Assembly (NCBI GenBank): GCA_019359435.1
Contig: JAHHHI010000055.1
Location: forward strand, 248,001-312,000
Length of the DNA stretch: 64,000 nt
Reading direction: 5' to 3'
Source: Kaiparowitsia implicata GSE-PSE-MK54-09C
Lineage (GTDB): Bacteria; Cyanobacteriota; Cyanobacteriia; Elainellales; Elainellaceae
The first letter of the stretch is position 1. Every line of letters begins with the position of its first letter. The position numbers and the translations under genes are program-made. Below the pieces are notes generated by a model. It was not told the origin of the DNA. It made no database searches and saw only the letters and a list, made by a program, of their open reading frames with translations. Of the stretch, positions 42,528 through 50,568 are shown piece by piece.

Positions 42528-43355
42528 ATGCCTCAGCCTGATTCAGCGCCATTGAGTTTTATGCCATCGGCTTCTGAGCCGCTTTCTGCAGTGCATCCAC
42601 CCAAACTAGCGGTGCAGGCTGTGGGCAAAACCTATGTCACCCGAGGCAAGCCGCTGGTGGTGCTAGACGAGATTAGCTTTGAGCTAGCCGCGCGGGAGTT
42701 TGTGTGCCTCGTGGGCGCATCGGGCTGTGGCAAATCGACGCTGTTGAATATTGTGGCCGGGCTGGTGCCGCCCACCACGGGTGAAGTGCAGGTGGATGGG
42801 ATGGCGGTGCTGGGGCCAGGGGCTGACCGGGGGATGGTGTTTCAAGGCTATACGCTTTATCCCTGGCTGACGGTGGCGCAGAATATCGCCTTTGGGATGC
42901 AGTTGCGGAAGCTGCCCAAGGCTGAGCAGCGCGATCGCACGGCCTATTATCTCAACGTGGTGGGGCTGACGGCGTTTGCTCAGGCCTATCCCAAACAGCT
43001 CTCGGGCGGAATGAAGCAGCGGGTGGCGATCGCCCGCGCTCTTGCCAATGAACCCGAAGTGCTCTTGATGGACGAACCCTTTGGCGCGCTCGACGCCCAA
43101 ACCAAAGAGCAAATGCAGCAGTTTTTGCTAAACCTGTGGGCGCAAACCCACACCACCGTATTGATGATCACCCACGACGTGGAAGAGGCCATTTTTCTGT
43201 CGCAACGGGTGTATGTGATGGGTAGCCATCCGGGTCGGCTGACGCACCAGGTGTCTGTGCCGTTGCCCGCTGCCCGCGATCTCGACATCAAGCTATCGCC
43301 CGACTTTATCGCCGTTAAACGGGAGGTGCTGCATGCCCTGCGCCAAGAGCATTAG
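42528..43355 (+). CDS. NitT/TauT-type ABC transporter ATP-binding protein
   Basis: The 275-residue ATPase has Walker A GASGCGKSTL, Q-loop VFQGYTLYPWLTV, signature LSGGMKQRVAIA, Walker B VLLMDEPFGALD and the His switch TVLMITHDVEEA, with the C-terminal YVMGSHPGRL typical of SsuB/TauB/NrtD relatives. A permease of the same class follows. With the lipoprotein at 38429 this makes a complete importer split over two divergent units around the AsnC-type regulator. Substrate is inferred from the ureohydrolase. Confidence 0.92.
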   Translation: MPQPDSAPLSFMPSASEPLSAVHPPKLAVQAVGKTYVTRGKPLVVLDEISFELAAREFVCLVGASGCGKSTLLNIVAGLVPPTTGEVQVDGMAVLGPGADRGMVFQGYTLYPWLTVAQNIAFGMQLRKLPKAEQRDRTAYYLNVVGLTAFAQAYPKQLSGGMKQRVAIARALANEPEVLLMDEPFGALDAQTKEQMQQFLLNLWAQTHTTVLMITHDVEEAIFLSQRVYVMGSHPGRLTHQVSVPLPAARDLDIKLSPDFIAVKREVLHALRQEH

Positions 43356-43477
43356 GGCTAATTGAGTATCAGCTAGCCCATGTAGATCTCTGTAAAGCAA
43401 TTGATGTTGAAGAGGATGTTTGAAGATGCTGGGGTGGAAGATGCGTTGCCTTTTGCAGAACGCGATAATGCAGTTTG

Positions 43478-43520
43478 TTGGTCTTTTTAGAGCATTGATT
43501 GGTCTTTTTTGGAGCATTGA
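43478..43520 (+). repeat. Tandem duplication just before the permease gene
   Basis: Two copies of TTGGTCTTTTTAGAGCATTGA (21 and 22 bases, one with an extra T and a G/A change) abut at 43478-43498 and 43499-43520. The second supplies the GGAGCATTGAGG leader of the permease. Confidence 0.8.
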
Positions 43521-43522
43521 GG

Positions 43523-44380
43523 ATGATTCAGCCTAGCCTGTCGCAATCGGCGATCGCCCCATCTACCCCGCGCCGCTATCTCAAGCCCTCGGTCTTTTGG
43601 AGCATTCGTCAAGGGTTTCCCCGCTGGCTGTCGCTGCTGCTGATTGGGGTGTCGCTGGCGATTCCGCTCGTGCTGTGGTCGGTGGTGAGCTATGGCGGAT
43701 GGGTGCCGCCGCTGTTTTTGCCGACGCCCACGCGGGTGCTGCAGGCGGGTTGGCAAATGCTAACGCGTGAGAATCTGCTGTGGGATGTGTGGGTGAGCTG
43801 CGGTCGGGTGGCGGGGGGCTTTGCCTTGGCGGCGATCGTGGGGGTGGCGATGGGCATTGCAATGGGCACCTTCCACAGTATGGAGAGCGTGTTTGCGCCG
43901 ATTGTGGGCACGGTGCGCTATATGCCGGTGATGTCGTTTGTGCCGCTAATTGTGATCTGGGTGGGCATTGGCGAAGATGCAAAGGTGCTAATTATTTTTT
44001 TGGGTGTGGTGCTCTATAACGCTGTGATGGTGGCGGATGCGGTGAAGTTCATCCCCAATGACATGATCAATGTGGCCTATACGCTGGGGGGCGATCGCCG
44101 CGATGTGCTATTTCGGGTGATTTTGCCGGCTACGTTCCCCAGCATTCTCGATACCCTGCGGGTGAATGTGTCGGGCGCGTGGAACTATTTGGTGATTGCT
44201 GAACTAGTGGCCGCCAAGAGTGGGCTGGGGTTCAAGATCATCCAATCGCAGCGCTATCTGCAAACCGACAAGGTGCTGTTTTGCATTGCGCTGATTGGGC
44301 TAATTGGGCTGCTGATCGACTATGGGCTAAAGGCGCTGTCGCGAGCGCTCACGCCCTGGGCCGACCAAACGCGACAGTAG
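43523..44380 (+). CDS. NitT/TauT-type ABC transporter permease
   Basis: About 285 residues from the ATG at 43523 (MIQPSLSQSAIAPSTPRRY). It has about six membrane segments and the EAA-type loop AYTLGGDRRDVLFRVILPAT contacting the ATPase, with the family-typical VGTVRYMPVMSFVPLIVIWVG split over one helix. The upstream leader is a 21-bp tandem duplication. Class membership (SsuC/TauC/NrtB) is firm; the imported ligand is inferred from the locus. Confidence 0.9.
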   Translation: MIQPSLSQSAIAPSTPRRYLKPSVFWSIRQGFPRWLSLLLIGVSLAIPLVLWSVVSYGGWVPPLFLPTPTRVLQAGWQMLTRENLLWDVWVSCGRVAGGFALAAIVGVAMGIAMGTFHSMESVFAPIVGTVRYMPVMSFVPLIVIWVGIGEDAKVLIIFLGVVLYNAVMVADAVKFIPNDMINVAYTLGGDRRDVLFRVILPATFPSILDTLRVNVSGAWNYLVIAELVAAKSGLGFKIIQSQRYLQTDKVLFCIALIGLIGLLIDYGLKALSRALTPWADQTRQ

Positions 44381-44387
44381 CGTGCAT

Positions 44388-45233
44388 TTAGGGTTTGCGA
44401 AGGGGGCGGCGGCGAGTCAAAATGCCTTGCCGAGGGCTAAACAACAGCGCCAGCATAAAAAACGCAAAGGAGGTGAGGGCGATCGCCGGGCCTGAGGGCA
44501 CATCCAAGTAGTAGCTAATATACATGCCGCCTAGCGAAGAAATCACCCCCAATAAGGCCCCGAGCAGCATCATGCGATGTAGTTGCTTAACCAGCAAGTA
44601 GGCGGTTGTGGCTGGCCCCACCAGCAGCGCAATTACCAGCACCACGCCTACCGTCTGCATTCCCACAATGATGGTCATGGTGATGGCCGCCATCATGCCG
44701 TAGTAGATGGTGTGCACCGGCAAACCAGCCGCTTCGGCAGCGGCAGGGTCAAAGGTATAGAACAGCAATTCTTTATAAAACAGCTTGACCAGCAGCAGCA
44801 GCAGCAGTGTCACCCAGAGCGATCGCCCCACATCAGCCCGAGACACGCTGAGGATATCGCCAAACAAAATCGCCATGAGATCAAGGCGACTGCCCAGTAC
44901 TCGCAGCAGCAGCACTCCCAGCGAAAAGAACGACGAAAACGTGAGCGCCATGGCGGCATCGACCTTAACGCGGGTTTGGGTGCGAATCCACGCGATCAAA
45001 ACCGTGCTGAAAATGCCCGACACAAACGAACCCAGCAAAATATTGAAGCGAAGAAAGTTGGCGATCGCCAACCCCGGCAGCACCGCATGGGCAATCACAT
45101 CCCCCAACAACGCCATGCGCTGCACGATCAGATAGCTGCCCACAATGGGACACAGAACGCCCACCAGAAGACCCACGGCTAGCGCATTCCGCATGAATTG
45201 ATAACCGAGAGGTTCGAGCAGCCAGTCCAACAT
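44388..45233 (-). CDS. znuB: Zinc/manganese ABC transporter permease (ABC-3 family)
   Basis: The 281-residue protein has about eight hydrophobic segments and family motifs QFMRNALAVGLLVG, YLIVQRMALLGDVIAHAVLPG and GMQTVGVVLVIALLVGPATT. It forms the membrane channel for divalent metal uptake with the ATPase at 45398 and the binding protein at 46218. Zinc is favoured over manganese because of the His-rich binding protein and the Zur-box-like site in the divergent promoter. It is the second gene of the minus-strand unit, 164 bp after the ATPase. Confidence 0.88.
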   Translation of the reverse strand: MLDWLLEPLGYQFMRNALAVGLLVGVLCPIVGSYLIVQRMALLGDVIAHAVLPGLAIANFLRFNILLGSFVSGIFSTVLIAWIRTQTRVKVDAAMALTFSSFFSLGVLLLRVLGSRLDLMAILFGDILSVSRADVGRSLWVTLLLLLLVKLFYKELLFYTFDPAAAEAAGLPVHTIYYGMMAAITMTIIVGMQTVGVVLVIALLVGPATTAYLLVKQLHRMMLLGALLGVISSLGGMYISYYLDVPSGPAIALTSFAFFMLALLFSPRQGILTRRRPLRKP

Positions 45234-45288
45234 AATGCAGAGTTAGTGCAGGGTCTTGCAAACGCAGGCAAATAGTCAGACTGAGAGA

Positions 45289-45381
45289 TTACTGTCCAAC
45301 TTCGAGGGTCAAAATCCCAAATGGAACTGGGCTTTGCAGGCGCAGTTCAGCCTCGTGCCCACAGTCATTGCTGACCAGCAT
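45289..45381 (-). CDS. Possible very small protein between znuC and znuB
   Basis: A 30-codon frame MLVSNDCGHEAELRLQ... ending FGILTLEVGQ fills the unusually long gap between the two transporter genes. The frame stays open upstream into the end of the ATPase gene (…ADFYDGT before the ATG), so the start is uncertain. The translation is balanced and contains CGH, but no family is recognised and no ribosome site is visible. It may be chance. Confidence 0.25.
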   Translation of the reverse strand: MLVSNDCGHEAELRLQSPVPFGILTLEVGQ

Positions 45382-45397
45382 CGTTCCATCATAAAAA

Positions 45398-46141
45398 TCA
45401 GCAGAAAAACGGCATTTCAGCAGGCCGCTCGCTGGGCTGCAAATTTTCGCCATAGGCTCGCTGAATATTATCCAGCGTCATCACCTGTTGCGGGTCGCCA
45501 TCGGCCACTAACCGCTGATTGAGCAGCAGCAGTCGATCATAGCGATTGAGCGCCTGCCCCCACTCGTGGCTGCACACGAGCACAGTTTTATCGTGGGCTT
45601 TGAGTTCGGCGAGCAGGTCAAGAATCACCGCCTCGGTGGTTTTATCGATGGCGTTGAAGGGTTCATCAAAAAAGAAAAGGTCAGCGTCTTGGGCGATCGC
45701 CCGGGCCAAAAATACCCGCTGCTGCTGCCCCCCCGAGAGTTCACCAATCTGGCGATCGCGCAGATCCCAAACGCCGAGCCGCTGCATGGCCGCCTCGACC
45801 GCCTGGCGCGACCGGGGATTGGGCGATCGCAGCCAGCCCGTCCTCACCGTCCGCGCCATCATCACCACATTCCACGCCGTCACCGGATAATCCCAGTCAA
45901 TTTGCGATCGCTGCGGCACATAGGCAACCCGCTGCCGCTGGTGAACGAGCGGACGCTCCTCAAACAACACCTGACCGGCATGCATCGCGACCAACCCCAG
46001 CAGCGCCTTAAGCAGGGTGCTTTTGCCAGCGCCATTCGGGCCAATCAGCCCCACCAGTTCCCCAGCATGAATCGCTAGGGAAACGCTGTTGAGCGCCTCT
46101 GTCCCCCGGTAATTGACAGATAGGTTGTGAACCTTTAGCAT
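45398..46141 (-). CDS. znuC: Zinc/manganese ABC transporter ATP-binding protein
   Basis: About 247 residues from the ATG at 46141 (MLKVHNLSVNYRGTEAL). Walker A is GPNGAGKSTLL, the signature is LSGGQQQRVFLARA, Walker B is LFFFDEPFNAID and the switch His is in VLVCSHEWGQAL. VPQRSQIDWDYPVTAWNVVMM is the Q-loop region typical of metal-type (ZnuC/MntA) ATPases. It is the first gene of the minus-strand unit and shares a 76-bp promoter region with the divergent binding-protein gene. Confidence 0.9.
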   Translation of the reverse strand: MLKVHNLSVNYRGTEALNSVSLAIHAGELVGLIGPNGAGKSTLLKALLGLVAMHAGQVLFEERPLVHQRQRVAYVPQRSQIDWDYPVTAWNVVMMARTVRTGWLRSPNPRSRQAVEAAMQRLGVWDLRDRQIGELSGGQQQRVFLARAIAQDADLFFFDEPFNAIDKTTEAVILDLLAELKAHDKTVLVCSHEWGQALNRYDRLLLLNQRLVADGDPQQVMTLDNIQRAYGENLQPSERPAEMPFFC

Positions 46142-46158
46142 AGCAACCTGGATAGAAA

Positions 46159-46173
46159 TGATAACCGTTCTCA
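46159..46173. promoter_or_regulatory. Zur-box-like operator
   Basis: TGATAACCGTTCTCA is an imperfect 7-1-7 palindrome of the Fur/Zur type, with A/T flanks. It lies between the divergent znuC and znuA starts, where a zinc repressor would control both. The match to the TGATAAT-N-ATTATCA form is partial; regulation is inferred. Confidence 0.65.
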
Positions 46174-46217
46174 ATATCTATCACAATAAACGAGTATATC
46201 AGAGAGGTTCCTCCGCC

Positions 46218-47423
46218 ATGCAGTTTCACCTGTCACGCCAACGCTTTTGGCAAAGTGCCTTTATGGCGATCGCCCTAGGGTTAGCCGCGTGCAGCCCCTC
46301 GCCCCAGTCCCAAACCCCGACCAATGCCGCCGATGACATGGCCACCGCCGATGCCCCCAGCGTTGTCGCGACGTCTGCGCTGCTGTGCGACTTGGCAACC
46401 CAAATTGCACAAGATGCGATTAACCTCACCTGCTTGGTTGAGCCTGGCGTCGATCCGCATGTGTATCAGCCAACGCCCACCGATCGACGGGCGATCGAAG
46501 ACGCACAGCTCGTGCTCTATTTCGGGTATAACTACGAATCTGGATTGGAGCAAATGATCGCCGCCACTGAAAATGACGCTCCCAAAATTGCTGTGTCTGA
46601 AGTCGCGGTGCCCAATCCGCTGATGGGAGACCCCCACGATCACGATCATGTCCATGATGACGACCACGGCCAAAGCCATGCCGACGATCATGGACATGAC
46701 GGTGATCACGCGGATGACCACGGCCATAGCCATGGCGCTGATGACAACGATCATGCGGAGGAGGATGGTCATAATCATGCGTCTGATGACCATGACCATG
46801 GCGGTGATCATGCGCATGACGACGATCACGGCCATAGCGCTGCCTCGAGTGAGCTAGAGCCTGACCCCCATGTGTGGCAAGATCCACAGAATGGGGCGCG
46901 CATGGTCACTGTGATTGGCAATGAAATTGCCGCCCTAGTGCCTGATCAGGCGGATGTCATTACGGAACGAGGAGAGGCGATCGCCGCTGACTTAACCCAG
47001 CTTGACGACTGGATCCGCCAGCAAGTGGCGACTATTCCCGCTAACTCGCGCAAGTTGGTGACGCCCCACGACTCGTTCCAATACTTTGCTGATGCCTATG
47101 ATGTGGAAGTCGCTGGCACCATCGAAGGCTTGAGCACTGAGGCCCAACCCTCGGCCACTCGTATGGCAGAACTGGTGGACTTGGTAAAAGAGGCAAATGT
47201 GCCTGCTGTGTTTAGCGAGCAAACCACCAATAAGCAGTTAATTGAAGCGCTGGCGGAAGATGCTGGTGTAGAGGTGGCCGATCGCCCGCTGTTTGCTGAA
47301 GGGCCAGGGGATGCGAGTTCTCCTGCGCCGACCTACCAGGCCATGTTTGTGAGCAATACCTGCACCATTGTGAATGCCCTGGGTGGCACCTGTAATGAAG
47401 GGTCTGCGCCTGTAGGTTCGTGA
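46218..47423 (+). CDS. znuA: Zinc ABC transporter substrate-binding lipoprotein with long His/Asp loop
   Basis: About 401 residues from the ATG at 46218. The signal ends in lipobox GLAAC, anchoring it in the membrane. It is a cluster A-I metal-binding protein: first His in EPGVDPHVYQPTPTD, then DPHVWQDPQNG, VTPHDSFQYFADAY and a late acidic site. Between about residues 139 and 209 there is a loop with 21 His and many Asp in DDHGH-like units, typical of ZnuA but at the long end. The loop may capture Zn2+ and pass it to the high-affinity site. The last third, EQTTNKQLIEALAEDAGV, is family-typical. Confidence 0.93.
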   Translation: MQFHLSRQRFWQSAFMAIALGLAACSPSPQSQTPTNAADDMATADAPSVVATSALLCDLATQIAQDAINLTCLVEPGVDPHVYQPTPTDRRAIEDAQLVLYFGYNYESGLEQMIAATENDAPKIAVSEVAVPNPLMGDPHDHDHVHDDDHGQSHADDHGHDGDHADDHGHSHGADDNDHAEEDGHNHASDDHDHGGDHAHDDDHGHSAASSELEPDPHVWQDPQNGARMVTVIGNEIAALVPDQADVITERGEAIAADLTQLDDWIRQQVATIPANSRKLVTPHDSFQYFADAYDVEVAGTIEGLSTEAQPSATRMAELVDLVKEANVPAVFSEQTTNKQLIEALAEDAGVEVADRPLFAEGPGDASSPAPTYQAMFVSNTCTIVNALGGTCNEGSAPVGS

Positions 47424-47779
47424 GGGTTTGAGGCTTAGAGGCTGGGGCTCTTCAAGCCTGGGACTCAGAGACTGGGGCTCAGAGTTGAGGCTCGACCGTC
47501 TGCGCTAACCGCTAACTCTATAGCGAACGTCAGTTCGGCTAATTCCTAAACCCGTGCTGCTCGCGTCGCGAGCAGCACGGGTGGGCTGGCTTTTAATTCA
47601 GATTTTAATTCAGACAAGTTGCTGACCTATTTTTGTTGTCTATGTAACAGTTCCTGTCGAACCTGTGCTTTGAGCTACCACTTCCTGCCTTAATAAAGGG
47701 CTATATAGCGAATAGCTCCGTGTAAATGCTGAGACTCGACCCAGTCGCTACTCATTGCCATTATGGTTAGGGGGAATCT
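47424..47779. other. Intergenic region with half element and palindrome
   Basis: Between znuA and the GltS-type gene. It contains an irregular repeat of GAGACTGGGGCTCA-like units (about 47444-47490), a half copy of the 48-bp element (47526-47538) and palindrome P3. No gene. Confidence 0.55.
47526..47581 (+). repeat. Half 48-bp element (copy E) with palindrome P3
   Basis: AACGTCAGTTCGG (47526-47538) is the left end of the 48-bp element. It is followed by P3 (47551-47581), a perfect 31-bp palindrome with arms CCCGTGCTGCTCGCG and CGCGAGCAGCACGGG around a central T. Confidence 0.75.
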
Positions 47780-49225
47780 GTGTTTAACTTACGAACTGCT
47801 CTATTTGCCTTCGTGCTGCTGGCGCTGCTGTTGCTAGTAGGGCGATTCCTTAAGCATAAAATTCGATTATTTCAACGACTATATTTGCCTGCGTCGATTT
47901 TGGCAGGCGCAGTAGGGCTATTGCTGGGGCCTCAGGTGCTCGGGGCGATCGCCACAGCCATTGCCGGAGAAGACACGCTGTTAGCAGGTGGGGTGTTCAC
48001 CGAGGACATCCGCACGGTATGGTCGCAAGCGCCGGGGGTGTTCATCAATATTGTGTTTGCGGGGTTGTTTCTAGGCGAGACTATTCCGCCCCCGCGGGAT
48101 ATTTGGCGACGGGCTGCTCCGCAGGTGGTGTTTGGTCAAACCCTGGCTTGGGGACAATATGTTGTCGGTATTTTGGCGACGCTGCTGGTGTTGGGGCCGC
48201 TGTTTGGGGTCAACCCCATCGCTGCTTGCCTCATCGAAATTGGGTTTGAAGGCGGACATGGTACCGCGGGCGGCATGGCCGAAACGCTCACGGAGCTGGG
48301 CTATGCCGATGGCGGTGACTTGGCAATAGGCTTGGCAACGGTGGGGATTGTGTCGGGTATTATCCTTGGGACGGCGCTGGCTGATTGGGGACGGCGGAAG
48401 GGCCATGTGGGGATGATGAATCGAGCGGTGATTGAACCCGAAGAAATCCCAGATTTGAATGTGATGGCAGAAACACCAGAGATTCGGCGGCAGCGGGCGC
48501 GCTTGCTGCGCAATCTGCTGATCGATCCGCTGTCAATCAATTTCGCCATTGTCGGGATGGCGATCGCCATTGGTTGGCTGATTTTATCAGCGCTGCAATG
48601 GATAGAATCTGTCACTTGGGGCGGTGAGGGCGGCTTTGCTGTGCTGCAGTTTGTGCCGCTGTTCCCCATGGCGCTGATTGGGGGCATTATCACCCAGTCC
48701 ATCTTGAATCGGCTGGGGCTGAGCGCGTTGATCATTCGCTCGATGGTGCAAAATATTGCGGGTGTGGCGCTGGATGTCGTAGTGGCGGCGGCGATCGCCT
48801 CCATCTCACTTCAGGTCATTGGGGGCAACCTGGCCGTGTTCCTGATCCTGAGCGTGGTCGGCATCTTGTGGAATGTGCTGATCTTCCTCTGGTGGGCTCC
48901 GCGCATCTTTCCGACCTCGTGGTTTGAAAAAGGGCTGGGCGATTTCGGCCAGTCAATGGGCGTGACCGCCACAGGCATTTTGCTGCTGCGGATGGTAGAC
49001 CCTGACAATAGCACGGGAGCCTTTGAAGGCTTTGCCTATAAGCAGCTGTTCTTTGAACCAATCGTGGGTGGGGGCTTATTTACCGCTGCTGCGCCTGCAT
49101 TGGTAGTGCGTCTGGGGCTGATGCCTGTGTTGGCCATTACCGGCGGTCTGTTGATTTTTTGGATAGCGGCAGGCTTTTTCCTCATTCGGCAAGATCGCCA
49201 GCGCCCCACCGCAACGCCGGTATGA
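47780..49225 (+). CDS. gltS: GltS-type sodium/glutamate symporter
   Basis: The 481-residue membrane protein starts at a GTG preceded by AGGGGGAATCT. It has about ten to twelve hydrophobic segments and the glycine-rich re-entrant motif IGFEGGHGTAGGMAETL (around residue 155), with a second GDFGQSMGVTATGILLLRM near residue 390, as in Na+-coupled glutamate carriers of the ESS/GltS family. In Synechocystis a GltS protein carries out glutamate uptake; substrate here is by analogy. It is longer than the E. coli protein, with a hydrophilic middle loop (EPEEIPDLNVMAETPEI). A strong terminator follows. Confidence 0.85.
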   Translation: MFNLRTALFAFVLLALLLLVGRFLKHKIRLFQRLYLPASILAGAVGLLLGPQVLGAIATAIAGEDTLLAGGVFTEDIRTVWSQAPGVFINIVFAGLFLGETIPPPRDIWRRAAPQVVFGQTLAWGQYVVGILATLLVLGPLFGVNPIAACLIEIGFEGGHGTAGGMAETLTELGYADGGDLAIGLATVGIVSGIILGTALADWGRRKGHVGMMNRAVIEPEEIPDLNVMAETPEIRRQRARLLRNLLIDPLSINFAIVGMAIAIGWLILSALQWIESVTWGGEGGFAVLQFVPLFPMALIGGIITQSILNRLGLSALIIRSMVQNIAGVALDVVVAAAIASISLQVIGGNLAVFLILSVVGILWNVLIFLWWAPRIFPTSWFEKGLGDFGQSMGVTATGILLLRMVDPDNSTGAFEGFAYKQLFFEPIVGGGLFTAAAPALVVRLGLMPVLAITGGLLIFWIAAGFFLIRQDRQRPTATPV

Positions 49226-49290
49226 TGCGAGGGCGATCGCCTGATATCGACTCCAAAGCCAAAGATCGACTCCAAAGATAGTCATACAAA

Positions 49291-49323
49291 GAAAGGGATG
49301 CGGCATCATGCCGCATCCCTTTC
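49291..49323 (+). terminator. Intrinsic terminator after the GltS-type gene
   Basis: A perfect 15-bp stem GAAAGGGATGCGGCA / TGCCGCATCCCTTTC with a three-base loop, followed by CTTTT. It can also serve the convergent alpha/beta hydrolase gene. Confidence 0.85.
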
Positions 49324-49383
49324 CTTTTGCGGATGCTCTAGACTCGAAACCCTGTTGAGAGACGAGGGTTTTGGGGCTAGTCG

Positions 49384-50328
49384 CTAGTGAGTCTGCTCAG
49401 GCGAGGTCACGTGCTGCTGCATCCACTCACGGATGAGCGCATTGACTTGACCGGGCACTTCGTCGTGGGGGCAGTGCCCAGCGTGCAGATAGTGCTCGGT
49501 TAGGCTGGGGTAATGTTTGCGATACAGCGCACCGCCTTGGCGAGGCCGCATCCAGGGGTCTTGTTCTCCCCACAGCATGAGCAGCGGACACTGCACCTGA
49601 TTTAGCAATAGGTCATTCTTTTCGCCTTGGGGCGCTTTGAAGACAGCCGCAAACACCTGGGCTGCGCCGGGGTCGAGTGCAGGACGGTGAATGTCGTCTA
49701 CCAGTTGCTCTGTGATCGCAGAATGGTCTAGATAAACCTTTTTCAGGGTTTTGCGGATGGTGGATTTTTGCCGGAGGTAGTTAAACAGCAGGAGGCTGGG
49801 CAAGGGCTGCAACAGGAGCGATCGCGCCACGGTTCCCACCCAGTTCCGCACGGTGTTGGTTTGCGGACGCGCAGGCACTTCCGTAAACGGCCCGGCAGGA
49901 TTTAGCAAGATTAGGCCGTTGGCTGACTGGGGATATTGAGCGGCTACCGCTAGCACAACATAACCGCCAATGGAATTGCCCGCCAGCACCACGGGCTGCC
50001 CGATGACTTCGGTAATAAAGTCTTGTAATTGATCTCGCCACAGCAGTCCGCTGTAGTCCCAATTGGGCTTGGCCGAGCGCCCAAACCCAAGCAGGTCAAT
50101 GGCCCACACCTCAAACTCGGTCTGGAGTTCTGCAATGTTTTTCCGCCAGTGATCGGTGGATGCGCCAAAGCCATGCACCAGCAGTAGGGGGGGCTTTTGG
50201 GGTTGAGCAGGGCCTGCCTTGACGTAATAAATAGATTGCCCACGCCATTGCCAGGTTGTGCCGAGAGAAGGAGCGATCGCCGTTTGCATAGCTTTAACCG
50301 AGAACGATGAATCTGGCCTGTTGGCCAT
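49384..50328 (-). CDS. Alpha/beta-hydrolase fold protein
   Basis: The 314-residue protein has the alpha/beta hydrolase signature: oxyanion loop LLLVHGFGASTDHWRKN, nucleophile elbow LAGNSIGGYV (GxSxG), an acidic residue in MLWGEQDPWMRP and the catalytic His in HAGHCPHDEVPGQV. The ATG at 50328 gives 14 residues before a second ATG at 50289 (MQTAIAPSLGTTWQWRG), which may be the true start. Close-looking cyanobacterial and plastid proteins include pheophytinase-like and haloalkane-dehalogenase-like hydrolases; substrate unknown. It is monocistronic. Confidence 0.85.
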   Translation of the reverse strand: MANRPDSSFSVKAMQTAIAPSLGTTWQWRGQSIYYVKAGPAQPQKPPLLLVHGFGASTDHWRKNIAELQTEFEVWAIDLLGFGRSAKPNWDYSGLLWRDQLQDFITEVIGQPVVLAGNSIGGYVVLAVAAQYPQSANGLILLNPAGPFTEVPARPQTNTVRNWVGTVARSLLLQPLPSLLLFNYLRQKSTIRKTLKKVYLDHSAITEQLVDDIHRPALDPGAAQVFAAVFKAPQGEKNDLLLNQVQCPLLMLWGEQDPWMRPRQGGALYRKHYPSLTEHYLHAGHCPHDEVPGQVNALIREWMQQHVTSPEQTH

Positions 50329-50568
50329 GATGATAACAGTCGTTACACAAAGTTGCGTTCATTGGGTATGCCTTGTGTGAAATATTAACGATTGTTAACT
50401 TATTCCTGTATCCTAGCGCATTTATTCCAGCCGTTAATGCCGTAAAAACCGGCTTGAGCTGTGAATTCTCTATGTTGCGCAAGGCCACAAAAAGGGTGGA
50501 ATTCCTAGGCGGTGGCTAGGTTTCAGCTAGGCTTGTGCAAGCTTGTCCGGGTGTTTGGGTGGGCGCGC

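Noticed and set aside
44583-45182. A 199-codon plus-strand frame rich in Gln, His and Arg
   Set aside because: Antisense of the hydrophobic zinc permease; this composition is the usual shadow of membrane-protein codons.
46281-46835. Long minus-strand frame rich in Met, Val and Ile
   Set aside because: It is the antisense of the CAT/GAC repeats that encode the His/Asp loop of the zinc-binding protein.
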